Source of the DNA: Paractinoplanes polyasparticus
GTDB taxonomy: Bacteria > Actinomycetota > Actinomycetes > Mycobacteriales > Micromonosporaceae
NCBI RefSeq assembly: GCF_019710575.1
Contig: NZ_JAHWFK010000040.1
Coordinates: 1 to 64,000, forward strand
Direction of reading: 5' to 3'
Length of the DNA: 64,000 nt
Below, in pieces: positions 27,059 to 36,557 of this stretch. Made by a program: the position numbers and the translations under genes. The notes beneath the pieces were generated by a model that saw only the letters and a list, made by a program, of their open reading frames with translations, was not told the DNA's origin and made no database searches. Position 1 is the stretch's first letter; every line of letters starts with the position of its first letter.

Positions 27059-27440
27059 CGTGGCTTACATCCCGGCAGCTATCCCGCCTCTCCAAAGGGT
27101 TAGCACGTGCGTTAGGCCTCCGTCCAGCTGCGGTGCTGAAGCCACCATCGGTCAGCCGACGTGGCGCGTGCCGGTCGGACGGAGCTCCGAGTCTGACCAG
27201 CCGGCGCGCCGAATGGCGATAGGAAGCAGCTGGCCAGGGTCGGCACGCCCCGTCTGGCAAGGGCTGCCGGCCCAGCCCCTTCAACTTCGTCGATACCCCC
27301 CGGTCGACCATGCGGGTCCGTCGAATATTAAGTGTCAGATATCTTACTTTAAGCGACCATGCGGACACCGAACGTGATCGATTGAAGTCAATCTCTGCTT
27401 GTTGGCCCTGCGTTGGGGGGCCTGACGGGAGGTTGTCGTC
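27059..27440. other. gene-free leader of the first DUF1156 gene
   Basis: No supported gene. GC falls sharply after 27,320 (aatattaagtgtcagatatc), marking entry into the more A+T-rich methylase gene. GGGAGG at 27429-27434 is its ribosome-binding site, seven bases before GTG 27441. Confidence 0.5.
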
Positions 27441-30164
27441 GTGTCCGATGGCTACAAAAGAAAGCTTATCGAGGTTTCCCTGCCTCTTGAGGCGATAAAT
27501 AAGGAATCCGCGCGCGAAAAATCAATTCGCCATGGACACCCGTCAACAGTTCACCCTTGGTGGGCCCGTCGTCCCTTGGCGGCATGCCGTGCTGTGTTGT
27601 TTGCGCAACTTGTTGATGATCCATCATCGAAACCCGAACTTTTTCCCACGCTAGAAGAGCAGGCTGTGGAGCGTAAGCGGCTGCACGCTCTCATCGAGCA
27701 GCTAGTGGTCTGGGAGAACGCCAATGATTCCGATATTATCGCCAGGGCTCGGCGTGAGGTGGCTAGGAGCCTAGGGGATTCCCCTCCCTCGATCATGGAC
27801 CCTTTTGCGGGTGGTGGTTCAATCCCGCTGGAGGCGCAACGTCTTGGCCTGGTTGCGTTCGCCTCAGATCTCAACCCGGTCGCCGTCTTGATTAACAAGG
27901 CCATTCTGGAGATTCCGCCGAGATGGTCCAACAGGCCTCCGGTATCGTTAGGTAATTCCGAAAAAAAGCGCTCCTGGGTTGGTTCGCTGGGGCTCGCCGA
28001 GGATGTGCGGCATTACAGCGGCTGGATCCGCGATAGAGTGCAGGAAACTTTGAATGCGCTGTACCCGCAAGCTACCTTGCCCGATCGGTCGCGGGTGCCA
28101 GTGGTTGCCTGGATTTGGGCGAGAAACGTCCGATGTTCAAACCCTGCCTGCGGAATACGCACGCCTTTGATGCGTTCTTGGTGGCTTGCCAAGAAGCCCG
28201 GCAAGGAGGCGTATTTAACTCCGTCTGTAAATGCTAGAGATGTTCGCTTCTCGGTTTCCAGTGACATGGCGAGAAGTCCTGCTAAAGAGGATGATGGGAC
28301 GATGCGTCGCGGCGGTGCCGTTTGTGTCGGCTGCAGCGAATTCATATCCTTGTCACACATTCGCGCAGAGGGAGAAATGAAGCGAATCGGCGTGCAACTG
28401 GTGGCAATCGCCGCCAAGGGGGACCGGCGTCGAATCTATCTCGAGGCAGATGAAGAGCAGATTGCCTGCTCTCGGGTCGAGCCGCCGGCCACAGCACCGG
28501 TTGAGCAGCTGACTTCTGATCCGCGGAACGTCTGGTGTGTGAATTATGGTCTCAAGCTTATTTCTGATCTATTCACCAGCAGGCAGCTCGTGATGCTTAC
28601 TACGTATTGTGAATCTATCCGCCAAGTACGTGAGAAAATATATAGGGATGCCTTAGCTGCCGGATTTGGCTCAGAAGGCAAACGCTCGGAGGCCCGTGCG
28701 TACAGCGACGCTGTTGCGGTCTATCTTGGGCTCGCCCTTAGTAGAGTGTCGTCGACAAACTCCAGCCTATGCCGTTGGAACCCGCATCCCTCTAAAGAAA
28801 GCGTTAGTGATGTTTTCGCGCGACAAGCAATACCGATGGTTTGGGACTTCGCAGAAGGAAATCCATTTTGCGCTGGACCCTCCGACTATGGGCAAAGCGC
28901 AGAGTGGATAGCGCGGGCCCTTGATGCCTTAGTGGTAGGACAGCCTGGATTTGCTATTCAAGCCGACGCTGCCAAAGTGAAAAAACCGCTAGGGGTCGTG
29001 CTTTCTACCGATCCACCCTATTACGACAACGTTGGCTATGCAGTCTTGTCAGATTTCTTCTACGCCTGGCTCCGGAAGACGGTAGGCGATCTTTACCCGG
29101 AAATGTTCCAGACGTCTTTGACGCCGAAGGCCGACGAGCTTATAGCAGATCCCTCACGACATGGCGGCAAGGCTGAAGCTGCCCGGTTCTTCCGCCAAAA
29201 ATATGAAGAAGTCTTTACTTGGCTTCGTAACGGTGCGCCAGACGATCTTCCTGTGACGATATATTACGCCTACAGGCAGTCCGAAGACGGTGATGTAGAT
29301 CAGGTTTCAACCGGCTGGGAAGTATTCTTGGATGCGATGCTTCGCACGGGTTGGTCCATCCGAGCTACGTGGCCGATTCGGACAGAGCGAACCGGCCGAA
29401 TGCGAGATATTGGCGCTAACGCCCTAGCTTCATCGATCATTCTGGCTTGTCGGCCGCGACCGGATACTGCGGGCACTACCGATCGTCGAGGCTTTATTAG
29501 AGAGTTGCGAGAAAAATTGCCAGATGCTTTGATAAGTCTGGAGCAGAGCAACATTGCTCCTGTCGACCTAGCTCAGGCGGCTATAGGCCCCGGCATTGCG
29601 GTATTTAGCAATTATGCCCAGGTCGTTGAAGTCGATGGATCGCCGATGAGTGTCAGAACGGCTTTGGCATTAATAAATCAGGTCCTTGGTGAAACATTGG
29701 CAGAGCATGAAGGCGAGCTTGACGAGAATAGTCGTTTCGCTCTTAAGTGGTTTGCGGAGTACGGCTGGAGAGAGGGAGAATTCGGCGATGCGGAAAGCCT
29801 TTCTAAGGCCCTTAATGCATCGATGCATCGACTGAGTCGTCTTGGCATTGTGTCGGCAAGAGCTGGCAAGGTACGACTTGTTGCGCCGACTGACTTGCTA
29901 GGAATGGACGGGTTGTCCGCCAATCAGGAAAGTCCCGTGCTTTGGAAGATCTTGATGGAGTTGGTCAGGCGTGTGGAGAGCGAAGGGTTGCAGTCAGCGT
30001 CAGAGTACCTTTCAGTAGCCGCAGATGTTGTTCCGAGTGTCGATTCCATTAAAGACATGGCCTATTTGCTGTTTTCCGTCTGCGAGCGGCGCCGGTGGAC
30101 CAAAGATGGCGTAGCTTTTAATCATCTGGTTACGTCGTGGGCGGATCTGCAGCAGCCTGGGTAG
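27441..30164 (+). CDS. DUF1156 DNA methyltransferase (first copy)
   Basis: 907 aa. N-terminal DUF1156 domain (KLIEVSLPLEAINKESA...HPWWARRPLA), then an adenine/cytosine-N4-type DNA methylase in permuted halves. The SAM motif DPFAGGGS lies at residue ~119 and the catalytic DPPYYDN at ~524. A CxxxxCG-type zinc site lies between (RCSNPACG). The conserved C-terminal segment with IAPVDLAQAAIGPG is shared with the second copy. Such methylases modify host DNA in helicase/ATPase defence systems. Codon use is visibly more A+T-rich than the adjacent chromosome. GTG start with GGGAGG. Convergent with the CARF gene; probably modifies a second sequence or acts as the self-marking partner (inference). Confidence 0.88.
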   Translation: MSDGYKRKLIEVSLPLEAINKESAREKSIRHGHPSTVHPWWARRPLAACRAVLFAQLVDDPSSKPELFPTLEEQAVERKRLHALIEQLVVWENANDSDIIARARREVARSLGDSPPSIMDPFAGGGSIPLEAQRLGLVAFASDLNPVAVLINKAILEIPPRWSNRPPVSLGNSEKKRSWVGSLGLAEDVRHYSGWIRDRVQETLNALYPQATLPDRSRVPVVAWIWARNVRCSNPACGIRTPLMRSWWLAKKPGKEAYLTPSVNARDVRFSVSSDMARSPAKEDDGTMRRGGAVCVGCSEFISLSHIRAEGEMKRIGVQLVAIAAKGDRRRIYLEADEEQIACSRVEPPATAPVEQLTSDPRNVWCVNYGLKLISDLFTSRQLVMLTTYCESIRQVREKIYRDALAAGFGSEGKRSEARAYSDAVAVYLGLALSRVSSTNSSLCRWNPHPSKESVSDVFARQAIPMVWDFAEGNPFCAGPSDYGQSAEWIARALDALVVGQPGFAIQADAAKVKKPLGVVLSTDPPYYDNVGYAVLSDFFYAWLRKTVGDLYPEMFQTSLTPKADELIADPSRHGGKAEAARFFRQKYEEVFTWLRNGAPDDLPVTIYYAYRQSEDGDVDQVSTGWEVFLDAMLRTGWSIRATWPIRTERTGRMRDIGANALASSIILACRPRPDTAGTTDRRGFIRELREKLPDALISLEQSNIAPVDLAQAAIGPGIAVFSNYAQVVEVDGSPMSVRTALALINQVLGETLAEHEGELDENSRFALKWFAEYGWREGEFGDAESLSKALNASMHRLSRLGIVSARAGKVRLVAPTDLLGMDGLSANQESPVLWKILMELVRRVESEGLQSASEYLSVAADVVPSVDSIKDMAYLLFSVCERRRWTKDGVAFNHLVTSWADLQQPG

Positions 30165-30293
30165 CCCCGACTGGGCTCTTCGCCTATTAGTGCCTCGTCT
30201 TTGAGCGTTGGCGGCGTAATCCGTCGGTTCTGATCGGTGTCCTGCGGGCTGTTCCTCTCCCTGTTTTGGGAGGTAATGTCGGGCGGGTCGACG

Positions 30294-30321
30294 CCCGCCT
30301 ACCTTCAAGGAGGTAGGCGGG
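30294..30321. terminator. bidirectional terminator between convergent genes
   Basis: Perfect 11-bp stem (30294-30304 with 30311-30321) and a 6-base loop, between the stop of the first DUF1156 gene and the stop of the CARF gene. A second short stem (gggcg/cgccc) overlaps its left arm. The remaining bases of 30165-30407 hold no gene. Confidence 0.75.
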
Positions 30322-30407
30322 AAGAGTTTGGGGGAAGCGCTGCTAGGCGTACTGCTCAGCCCAGTCGTCGGGGCACCTTGAGCCGAGAGATCCTCCCCTC
30401 CGGCATC

Positions 30408-31886
30408 TCAGGGGTCCACCACAAATTTCAGAGTGGCAATTCGGTCGTCAACGTTCTCATCGGCGAAATCGAGTGCCCAAAAGGCTCGCACGCTGCGCGT
30501 GGCAAGCCCTCCCAGCTCATTGCTCAGGGATTCATCAATGGTTTCAGTTCCGTGGGCAAGTACAGACTTGTTACGCGCCGTGAGTTGGCCCTTGAAGTGC
30601 CTTAACGCCTTCTCGGAGGTCAAGCCGATCTTCCTGAAGAGGGGGTCGTTGAGCACGAAGAGTAGAAGGACGGCCTCCATCAAGCCGATCGGGGCTGGCA
30701 GGGCCGCTGCTTCCGTCCCATGGACGGCTTCAGTGGCGGCTCGGTACCGTGCTCGTAAGTCCCCCTGGTCCCTGCCGAGCAGTCGATAATCAGGAGTTGC
30801 GGTGCGGAAACCAGGGGCAAGGCGGGCGAGGCGCTGCGCGAAGCAGCTCTCGATGGTGCGGTAGTAGAGCAGGGCCGCGAAGTCGTGCCGGCCAAGGCCA
30901 CGGTAGTGCTGGCCGAGTAGGTAGAAATTGAGTAGAAACGATGGGCTCTCGCGCTCGGTCCGTGGCGCGCCTGTGAGGGTGTCGAGGAACACCAGTTGGT
31001 CTCGCACTCTCTTGGCAACCGTAGGCGTGACACTGTAGCCGGGATCGCTCAAGCGTTCTCGCATTACCTGCGCCCGTGATTGCAGAGTCTCCAGGTTTAG
31101 GTCACACCAAGACTCATAGACCGACGCGAGATCACGCAGAAAGCGCGCCCGAGCCGGTTCGTAGGCTGTCTCCGCGATCTCGGCAAATCGGGCCTGGGCG
31201 GCGGCGTAGGCGCCATGCCGGAAGGCGACCAGTGCAGCCTCCATCTCGCGGTCACCGAAGAGGGTAGTGGGGTTGGGAACGATGACCAGCCGCTCGGTAC
31301 CCGGTATGGAAAGCCGCATCTCCGGGTCGAAGGTGCTGTTGATGTAGCAGAGTGCGAGGTCCAACTGCGCTGCGGCCAGGGCAGCACTGGCACTCATCAC
31401 CTTCTTGCCACCGGTGATGTCGATGACCGCCTTGAATTCTTCGGCCTCCGGGAAAGGCTGGGCCGCTTCCTTGATGAACTGGTAGATCCGTCGAGGGTCG
31501 ACCGGATCGGTGTAGCGAACGTCGAGCCGAGACAGCGGTAGTTTCAGGGCTCGTTGGATGATGTCGACACTGGTCCGGGCTTCCTCGGAAGCAATGATCA
31601 TAAGACGCCGAGGGCGCAGCAGCTCAAAGGCGAGGATCGTGGTCTCTGGGGAGAAGCCGGAAAGACTAACCAGAAGATCGATCGGCTCACGAGGGATGTC
31701 CGCGGAGTTGCGCTTCGCTTGTTCGATGGTGGGCTCGAGGAGCTGCTCAAGCCGGAAGCGGCGAGCTTGTTCCGCGGGCGGGCCGTCGCCGTACTGTTCT
31801 TGACCGCGGAAGATCCGTTGGAGTCGGGCGCTTAGCTCAGGCAGAGAACTCATCGAGGATAAACAATAGTTGTTCTGGGTGGCCAT
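30408..31886 (-). CDS. CARF-HEPN protein, TIGR02710 (Cas02710) type
   Basis: 492 aa. N-terminal CARF-like Rossmann domain: LLVSLSGFSPETT (residues ~71-83), LMIIASEEA, and the ligand signature DITGGKKVMSAS (~157-168), the TGGxK loop that contacts cyclic oligoadenylates. The C-terminal helical half ends with LTARNKSVLAHG (Arg438-x6-His445), a HEPN RNase motif. Family members are ring-nucleotide-activated RNases of type III CRISPR systems, yet no cas10 or CRISPR array is in the window. It is the last gene of the minus-strand operon, 27 bases after the DUF1643-like gene. Start ATG 31886; ATG 31853 is an alternative. Confidence 0.8.
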   Translation of the reverse strand: MATQNNYCLSSMSSLPELSARLQRIFRGQEQYGDGPPAEQARRFRLEQLLEPTIEQAKRNSADIPREPIDLLVSLSGFSPETTILAFELLRPRRLMIIASEEARTSVDIIQRALKLPLSRLDVRYTDPVDPRRIYQFIKEAAQPFPEAEEFKAVIDITGGKKVMSASAALAAAQLDLALCYINSTFDPEMRLSIPGTERLVIVPNPTTLFGDREMEAALVAFRHGAYAAAQARFAEIAETAYEPARARFLRDLASVYESWCDLNLETLQSRAQVMRERLSDPGYSVTPTVAKRVRDQLVFLDTLTGAPRTERESPSFLLNFYLLGQHYRGLGRHDFAALLYYRTIESCFAQRLARLAPGFRTATPDYRLLGRDQGDLRARYRAATEAVHGTEAAALPAPIGLMEAVLLLFVLNDPLFRKIGLTSEKALRHFKGQLTARNKSVLAHGTETIDESLSNELGGLATRSVRAFWALDFADENVDDRIATLKFVVDP

Positions 31887-31913
31887 TGCAGCCCCCGCGA
31901 AGGTAGCTCCGCC

Positions 31914-32495
31914 TTAGACGGCCTTCACTTGGCTTGACGGGCCTTCACCGAGACCGGTCGTTGCCCTCGCAGGCCGATAACTCAGCAGAGGCCGCTCAAC
32001 GAGGACTGACCTCAGACGTTCCTCCGGAGTCCCACCAGGTGTTCGGGCGTGCTTGTCTGCTGTGTACTGGTGCCACCGGGACGGATGCCGCACGTCCAGT
32101 CCGACCGACCAGGCCGCGTGGTGGCCGAGGCTGTTTGCGTGATCGAGAAGCCAGTCGATCTGCTCCTCAGCGGCTGCGCGAGCTGAACGTAGGCCGCGAA
32201 GAACTCCCCAGCCGAACAGCAGGCTGTCGGTCGTTTCAAGCGCCTCGGCCAGCATGGGCCGAGAGACTTCCCACAAGTCGGGATTCCCGCCGAGCTCAAC
32301 CACATGCTCCAGATTCTGGGTAGGGGCGTTGAGGAGGTTCGCGATCCTCAGGGCGGAAAATCCGAGGAGTCGAGCCGCTCGTTGTACAGCGTTGGTCGTC
32401 CGAGCTCCGGAGGTCAACGGAGGGCTCAGAAGCACGATGCAGATCGTTGGACTGGTCAATCGTCTTGCTTTCGTGGCGAGGCTCCCGGAGGGCAT
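31914..32495 (-). CDS. DUF1643-like protein
   Basis: 193 aa. The N-terminal half (ICIVLLSPPLT, then a RAARLLGFSALRIANLLNA stretch, and SLLFGWGVLRGL) follows the order seen in DUF1643: strand, Asn-rich loop, strand, WG motif. The C-terminus has RWHQYTADKHARTPGG. DUF1643 has no assigned biochemistry but is found in phage- and defence-associated loci. Called DUF1643-like by pattern, not by search. Lies 18 bases after the coiled-coil gene and 27 before the CARF gene, so cotranscribed. Confidence 0.5.
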   Translation of the reverse strand: MPSGSLATKARRLTSPTICIVLLSPPLTSGARTTNAVQRAARLLGFSALRIANLLNAPTQNLEHVVELGGNPDLWEVSRPMLAEALETTDSLLFGWGVLRGLRSARAAAEEQIDWLLDHANSLGHHAAWSVGLDVRHPSRWHQYTADKHARTPGGTPEERLRSVLVERPLLSYRPARATTGLGEGPSSQVKAV

Positions 32496-32513
32496 CTGGG
32501 GCCAGAGCGAAGG

Positions 32514-34574
32514 TCAGCGAAAGTTGGCGGTCGGGAGATGGTCCCCGACATATCCCACATAGATCCGTCCGGACCGACCGCCCGCATCATCGTGGAAGTG
32601 AATGCGGGGACACGGCGAACCGCCTTGCTGGATCTTGACATGGGCAGGCATGTAGAGGCGCCTGCCCGGGTCGACGATCGGAGGAACGGGGAAGGTTCGC
32701 GCTTCCCGCAGCTTCGGCATGCTGTTGGTGGTTTCCGACTCGCTTAACGCGGCCCAGGTCGCAGGCACAGCGAGACCGCCGGACAACGGTTCCTGACACC
32801 ACGCCAGGAAGGAGTTGGACCAGGTTCCCGTCGCGCGGGCCTCGGCGTACGAGTTGAGCGCGGCCAGAGCCTGCCAGATTTTGAGGGCCCACCGCTCCGC
32901 CTGCGGGTGCACGTCTAGGCCGGCCGCCGCATCGGACGTCTGACCGATAACGAGAAGGGGCAGGTGATCGGCGGCCAGTTCCAGGGCTTCCACGACGCTG
33001 GTCGGTAGGGAGATTTCGTGGGGTGTCGCCTGGCCGGCCACGTGCACCTGATGAACGGAGAGCTCGGATTCGAGCCAGCGGATTCGGGCGCGCAGCCGTT
33101 CGTTGTCCCGTTCCAAATCGGCCAGGTCCAGCTCGCCGAGATCTCGTTCGTACCGTAGGGTTTCGATCTCTGCGCGGACTTTCTGTTCCTCGCCGAGTTG
33201 CGCGGTCAGCTCTTCGACCTCCGCGTACAGGAGAGCGATCTCCTCGTTGGCCTCCACCAGCTTTGCCGGGGCTGCGACCTCCAAGCGCGTTGCGAGCAGC
33301 AACTGTTGCAGCGCGCGCCGTTCCGCTTCCAACGAAGCAAGGTCGGAGGGGTCGTCTGCCAACTCGACAGGGCTCGGGTCGATGCCGGCCAGCGTGAGAG
33401 TGGCGCGTAGCAGCTGGTGGCCCTCCGCGCTTTCGGTGACCGCCGGCTGTGCCGGCCGGGTACTGGGATCACCTACCTGCGGCGACGGGTCCAAGTCCGG
33501 CAGGACGGATGGCTCGAACGGAGCAGAGAACAGCGGCGGCTGGGCGGTCGGTGGCCGGCGGTCGGCGACCGTGCGCTCTGCGGAGGTCCGGAACAGGGCC
33601 CGGCGTACCAGAGCAGACGAGGCCGGCGGGGTTCGCCGGGTGGACAGACCGAGAACCTGATCGCGTACGGCGTTAGCGGATCGTTGGCCGAGGGCTCGCA
33701 TGGTTGCTGCGGACAACACGCGGTGGCGCCTTGGGAACGGCTCGTTCGGCATCAGCCCGGGCAGGTAGGCGCGCATCGCGCCGCCGTACACCTGCAGGTG
33801 AGGCCCGACGCGGCGGGAGAAGGCCCCGGCGGCTGTCGTGCTGTGCAGCCGAACCACGACCGCTACACCGGTTACATCCCTGGCAAGTCGGTCGGCGAAC
33901 CGCTTCTGCTTCTCCTCGGTCTCCGGGTCCGGGCTGAAGACGATCACGGGGACTCGGCGATCCGAATCGAACAACCAACCACACAGCTCGCCGACGTGGC
34001 TTTCGGTGATGTCGAGGACATCGGACGTCAGCGGAAGAGAGGCGTCTGTTCCCTCCACTGCGGCGAGTAGGTCGCGGATCAGGCGCGGGCTGCCCGGGCG
34101 AACCGGCGCGCTGCCCTCGGCTCGGTCGTGCTCCAGGTCGAGCCAGACCCAGGGCCGGCTGGGCCAGTGTCCGTCGACACCGAAGAGAGCCTCGTCCGGC
34201 CTATCCTCCTCCGGGAGGAGGCTTTGTTGTTCGGCTTCATAGGGAACAGCGACGCGCAGGGACGTGGTCCAGGTAGTGCCGTCGGGAAGGAACTCCTGAA
34301 GCCGGAAGAGGGCCGCATGGAGTTTCCGCCCAGTCGCCTTCTCGACATGGGATCCGGCGGCGCCGTGAGCGACTCGGCGGACACCTTCGGCCCAGCCCTC
34401 GGCGTTCGTGCCCTTCAGCAGCGCGGCCGGAGTGACCGGAACACCCTTCCCGCTGGCCCACGCTGCGAACAGTTCCGCCGCCTGGTGCCGCAGGTCCGGT
34501 GCAGCCGAAGTGAACAGGCTTCGATAGACGAGGTCGGTCGCCACCTCGGGACGCGCCTGCCAGGGGCTAGTCAC
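32514..34574 (-). CDS. large coiled-coil protein of unknown family
   Basis: 686 aa. Residues ~1-330 are a globular domain with no motif I recognise, including PWVWLDLEHDR and VPVIVFSPDPETEEKQKRFADRLA, a sequence that looks like a strand-helix unit. A Pro-rich linker (~330-395) and a coiled coil rich in Glu/Leu (~415-520) follow. The C-terminal domain ends in RIHFHDDAGGRSGRIYVGYVGDHLP, which looks like a beta-rich, possibly OB/PIN-accessory fold. GTG start overlaps the stop of the DUF262 gene by eight bases, so production is coupled to it. No function is proposed beyond being a system component. Confidence 0.75.
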   Translation of the reverse strand: MTSPWQARPEVATDLVYRSLFTSAAPDLRHQAAELFAAWASGKGVPVTPAALLKGTNAEGWAEGVRRVAHGAAGSHVEKATGRKLHAALFRLQEFLPDGTTWTTSLRVAVPYEAEQQSLLPEEDRPDEALFGVDGHWPSRPWVWLDLEHDRAEGSAPVRPGSPRLIRDLLAAVEGTDASLPLTSDVLDITESHVGELCGWLFDSDRRVPVIVFSPDPETEEKQKRFADRLARDVTGVAVVVRLHSTTAAGAFSRRVGPHLQVYGGAMRAYLPGLMPNEPFPRRHRVLSAATMRALGQRSANAVRDQVLGLSTRRTPPASSALVRRALFRTSAERTVADRRPPTAQPPLFSAPFEPSVLPDLDPSPQVGDPSTRPAQPAVTESAEGHQLLRATLTLAGIDPSPVELADDPSDLASLEAERRALQQLLLATRLEVAAPAKLVEANEEIALLYAEVEELTAQLGEEQKVRAEIETLRYERDLGELDLADLERDNERLRARIRWLESELSVHQVHVAGQATPHEISLPTSVVEALELAADHLPLLVIGQTSDAAAGLDVHPQAERWALKIWQALAALNSYAEARATGTWSNSFLAWCQEPLSGGLAVPATWAALSESETTNSMPKLREARTFPVPPIVDPGRRLYMPAHVKIQQGGSPCPRIHFHDDAGGRSGRIYVGYVGDHLPTANFR

Positions 34575-36552
34575 TGGCCGTCACCGGAAACCGTCGGCGG
34601 GGCCCGTCCCACGCCGGAATGTCAAGCAGCGCGGGTGCCTGGGAGAGCGGTTGGACGTCTGCACGTTCCCGTTCCAGAACGGCCTTCCAATCCGCTGCCG
34701 TCCCGGTGACCAGGAAAGGTCCGAGTTCGATCTGGAGGACGTCATTGTCGCTGCGGACGGCCACCTGCTGACCGGAGACGTCCAAGTCCGTGGAGATGTT
34801 GGCTTCCGCGTCGGCGACCGCGTTGTCCAAGGCGTTGGCCGAGAGCAGAGCCTTCCATTCAACACCGTGATCCTGGGCGTGAACGTAGAGCTTGGGATCA
34901 TCCCAGGAGCTCTCGAAACGCACGAACTCCAGCGCGCACCCTTCGAGATCGTCGCCGGTGGATACCGCAACGTCGTCGAGCCACTTCGGGCGGAACTGGT
35001 TGATGAGGTCCGTCATCGAGGTAGCAAGCATCTGCCGGCGTGCGGCGAGGAATCTCCGGTAGGCGTCAGCGGTGCGCAGGTTCTCGTCCGAGGGGACGAA
35101 GTGGGCCACGAACTCGGCTGGATCCAGGGTGGGGAAGTAGACGGACGGCGACCGGTCACTGATCTTGCGGTTCGCGCTGGCGGAGATGAACGCCAGGTTC
35201 GCAAGGTCATTAATCTCGGCTTTGGTATACGTGTCCTTCAGAGTGGCACGCGGGTGAATGTGGTGGTATTCGATCTTGTGCCCGTCATCGCCGTCAGGAT
35301 CGATGACTGTTCCGTAGAACCAGTCCTTCGCTCCGGCCCGCTTGGCCACCAGGAAGCTGAGGAAGAAGTACGGGCTTCCGGTCGAGCGCCCCACCAGGGC
35401 TCGCGGTGTCACGTCCACACGCGTTCCGACCAGGCCGAGGTTGGCGAGCATCGTGCGTACCGGCTCATCTTCCCGCGCGGCGGGGATGTCCTGGCCAAGA
35501 AGAGTGTCCGTGCTGCCGCTGTAGCGGTTGCCGATCGTGGCTGCCAGGAACCAGTAGAGGATTCCGTTCGCGGTGTCGGCGTCCATCGGCTCATTTGGCC
35601 GCTCGCCAAGAAGAACCACCAGGGGCAACAGCACCGCCATCGACGGGAGCAGGGAGCTGTGGGTGACACCCAGGTTGTTCTTGAGCAGCGGCACCAATTC
35701 CCGCAGACCGCGCTGCACTGTTGCCCAGCCGTGCGCCAATTCCTCGTCGGTGGCAGCTGCGAGTCGGGTGTGTGACCACGCGGAGAGGCCACGGCCGAGC
35801 ACCGCTCCGGTCAAGGCGCGAGTGAGGAAGGTGACATCAAGATCGCCATAGGACCGGGCATGCCAGTACTTGGCTTCTGCCTCCAGCTTGGCGAGCACGC
35901 CCGGCCAGCGTGCCGAGAGCGTCGCCATGGCGAGATCGCTGGTTTTCAGCGCGCGGCCACCGCTGTTCACCCGTACGAAGATTTGCGCGACCTCCTCGTA
36001 CGCTAGGTCGGTGATGATTTCCATGTGGTAGCCATACTTCGGCACGTTCATCAAGCGCTGCAGCCGCTTGCCGACCTGCTGCCGAGGTAGTTCGACGATG
36101 CTGTAGTCGATGCTCTCCATGACGTCGAGCAGATCAGCGTCGTCCCGGGACAGGTCGTAGACCTTGACCCAGCGGACATCCTTGCTGGTGGCCGCGCTCT
36201 GGTTCTGGAACGCCTCAGTCTCCACGTTGAAGACGATCTGCGCCTGAGGGTGGTCGGTCATCACCCGGTGCAGGGAGGTGAGTCGCTGCTGACCGTCCAG
36301 CAGGTAAAGCGGAAGCACCGCAGGCGCGGCGGTGGGGGCGTTCGCCGCCACCGCCCGCGTCTCCGGTGTCTCCGAGGTCCGCCAGAACAGCAGCGAGCCG
36401 GAGGGGTAGCCCCGGTAGAGAGACTCGATCAAGCGGGCGACCTGGGTGGGCTTCCACACGTAGGCTCGCTGGATCTCTGGCAGCCGGATTTCTCCGTTGG
36501 AGACCTGCTTGACCAGCGAGGCGATGTCCTTCTCAGTCTTCTCTACCGGCAT
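34567..36552 (-). CDS. GmrSD-like DUF262/DUF1524 nuclease
   Basis: 661 aa. N-terminal DUF262 (ParB/sulfiredoxin-like NTPase of GmrS): LPEIQRAYVWKPTQVARLI (residues 24-42) and LLDGQQRLTSLHR. C-terminal DUF1524 HNH-type domain with EYHHIHPRATL near residue 425 and the following N-x-ANLAFIS...NRKISDRSP. GmrSD proteins restrict phages with modified (glucosylated) DNA in an NTP-dependent manner, so it may cut invading DNA that evades the methylase/helicase part. Five bases separate it from the upstream DUF499 gene. Confidence 0.85.
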   Translation of the reverse strand: MPVEKTEKDIASLVKQVSNGEIRLPEIQRAYVWKPTQVARLIESLYRGYPSGSLLFWRTSETPETRAVAANAPTAAPAVLPLYLLDGQQRLTSLHRVMTDHPQAQIVFNVETEAFQNQSAATSKDVRWVKVYDLSRDDADLLDVMESIDYSIVELPRQQVGKRLQRLMNVPKYGYHMEIITDLAYEEVAQIFVRVNSGGRALKTSDLAMATLSARWPGVLAKLEAEAKYWHARSYGDLDVTFLTRALTGAVLGRGLSAWSHTRLAAATDEELAHGWATVQRGLRELVPLLKNNLGVTHSSLLPSMAVLLPLVVLLGERPNEPMDADTANGILYWFLAATIGNRYSGSTDTLLGQDIPAAREDEPVRTMLANLGLVGTRVDVTPRALVGRSTGSPYFFLSFLVAKRAGAKDWFYGTVIDPDGDDGHKIEYHHIHPRATLKDTYTKAEINDLANLAFISASANRKISDRSPSVYFPTLDPAEFVAHFVPSDENLRTADAYRRFLAARRQMLATSMTDLINQFRPKWLDDVAVSTGDDLEGCALEFVRFESSWDDPKLYVHAQDHGVEWKALLSANALDNAVADAEANISTDLDVSGQQVAVRSDNDVLQIELGPFLVTGTAADWKAVLERERADVQPLSQAPALLDIPAWDGPRRRFPVTASD

Positions 36553-36557
36553 GCCGA

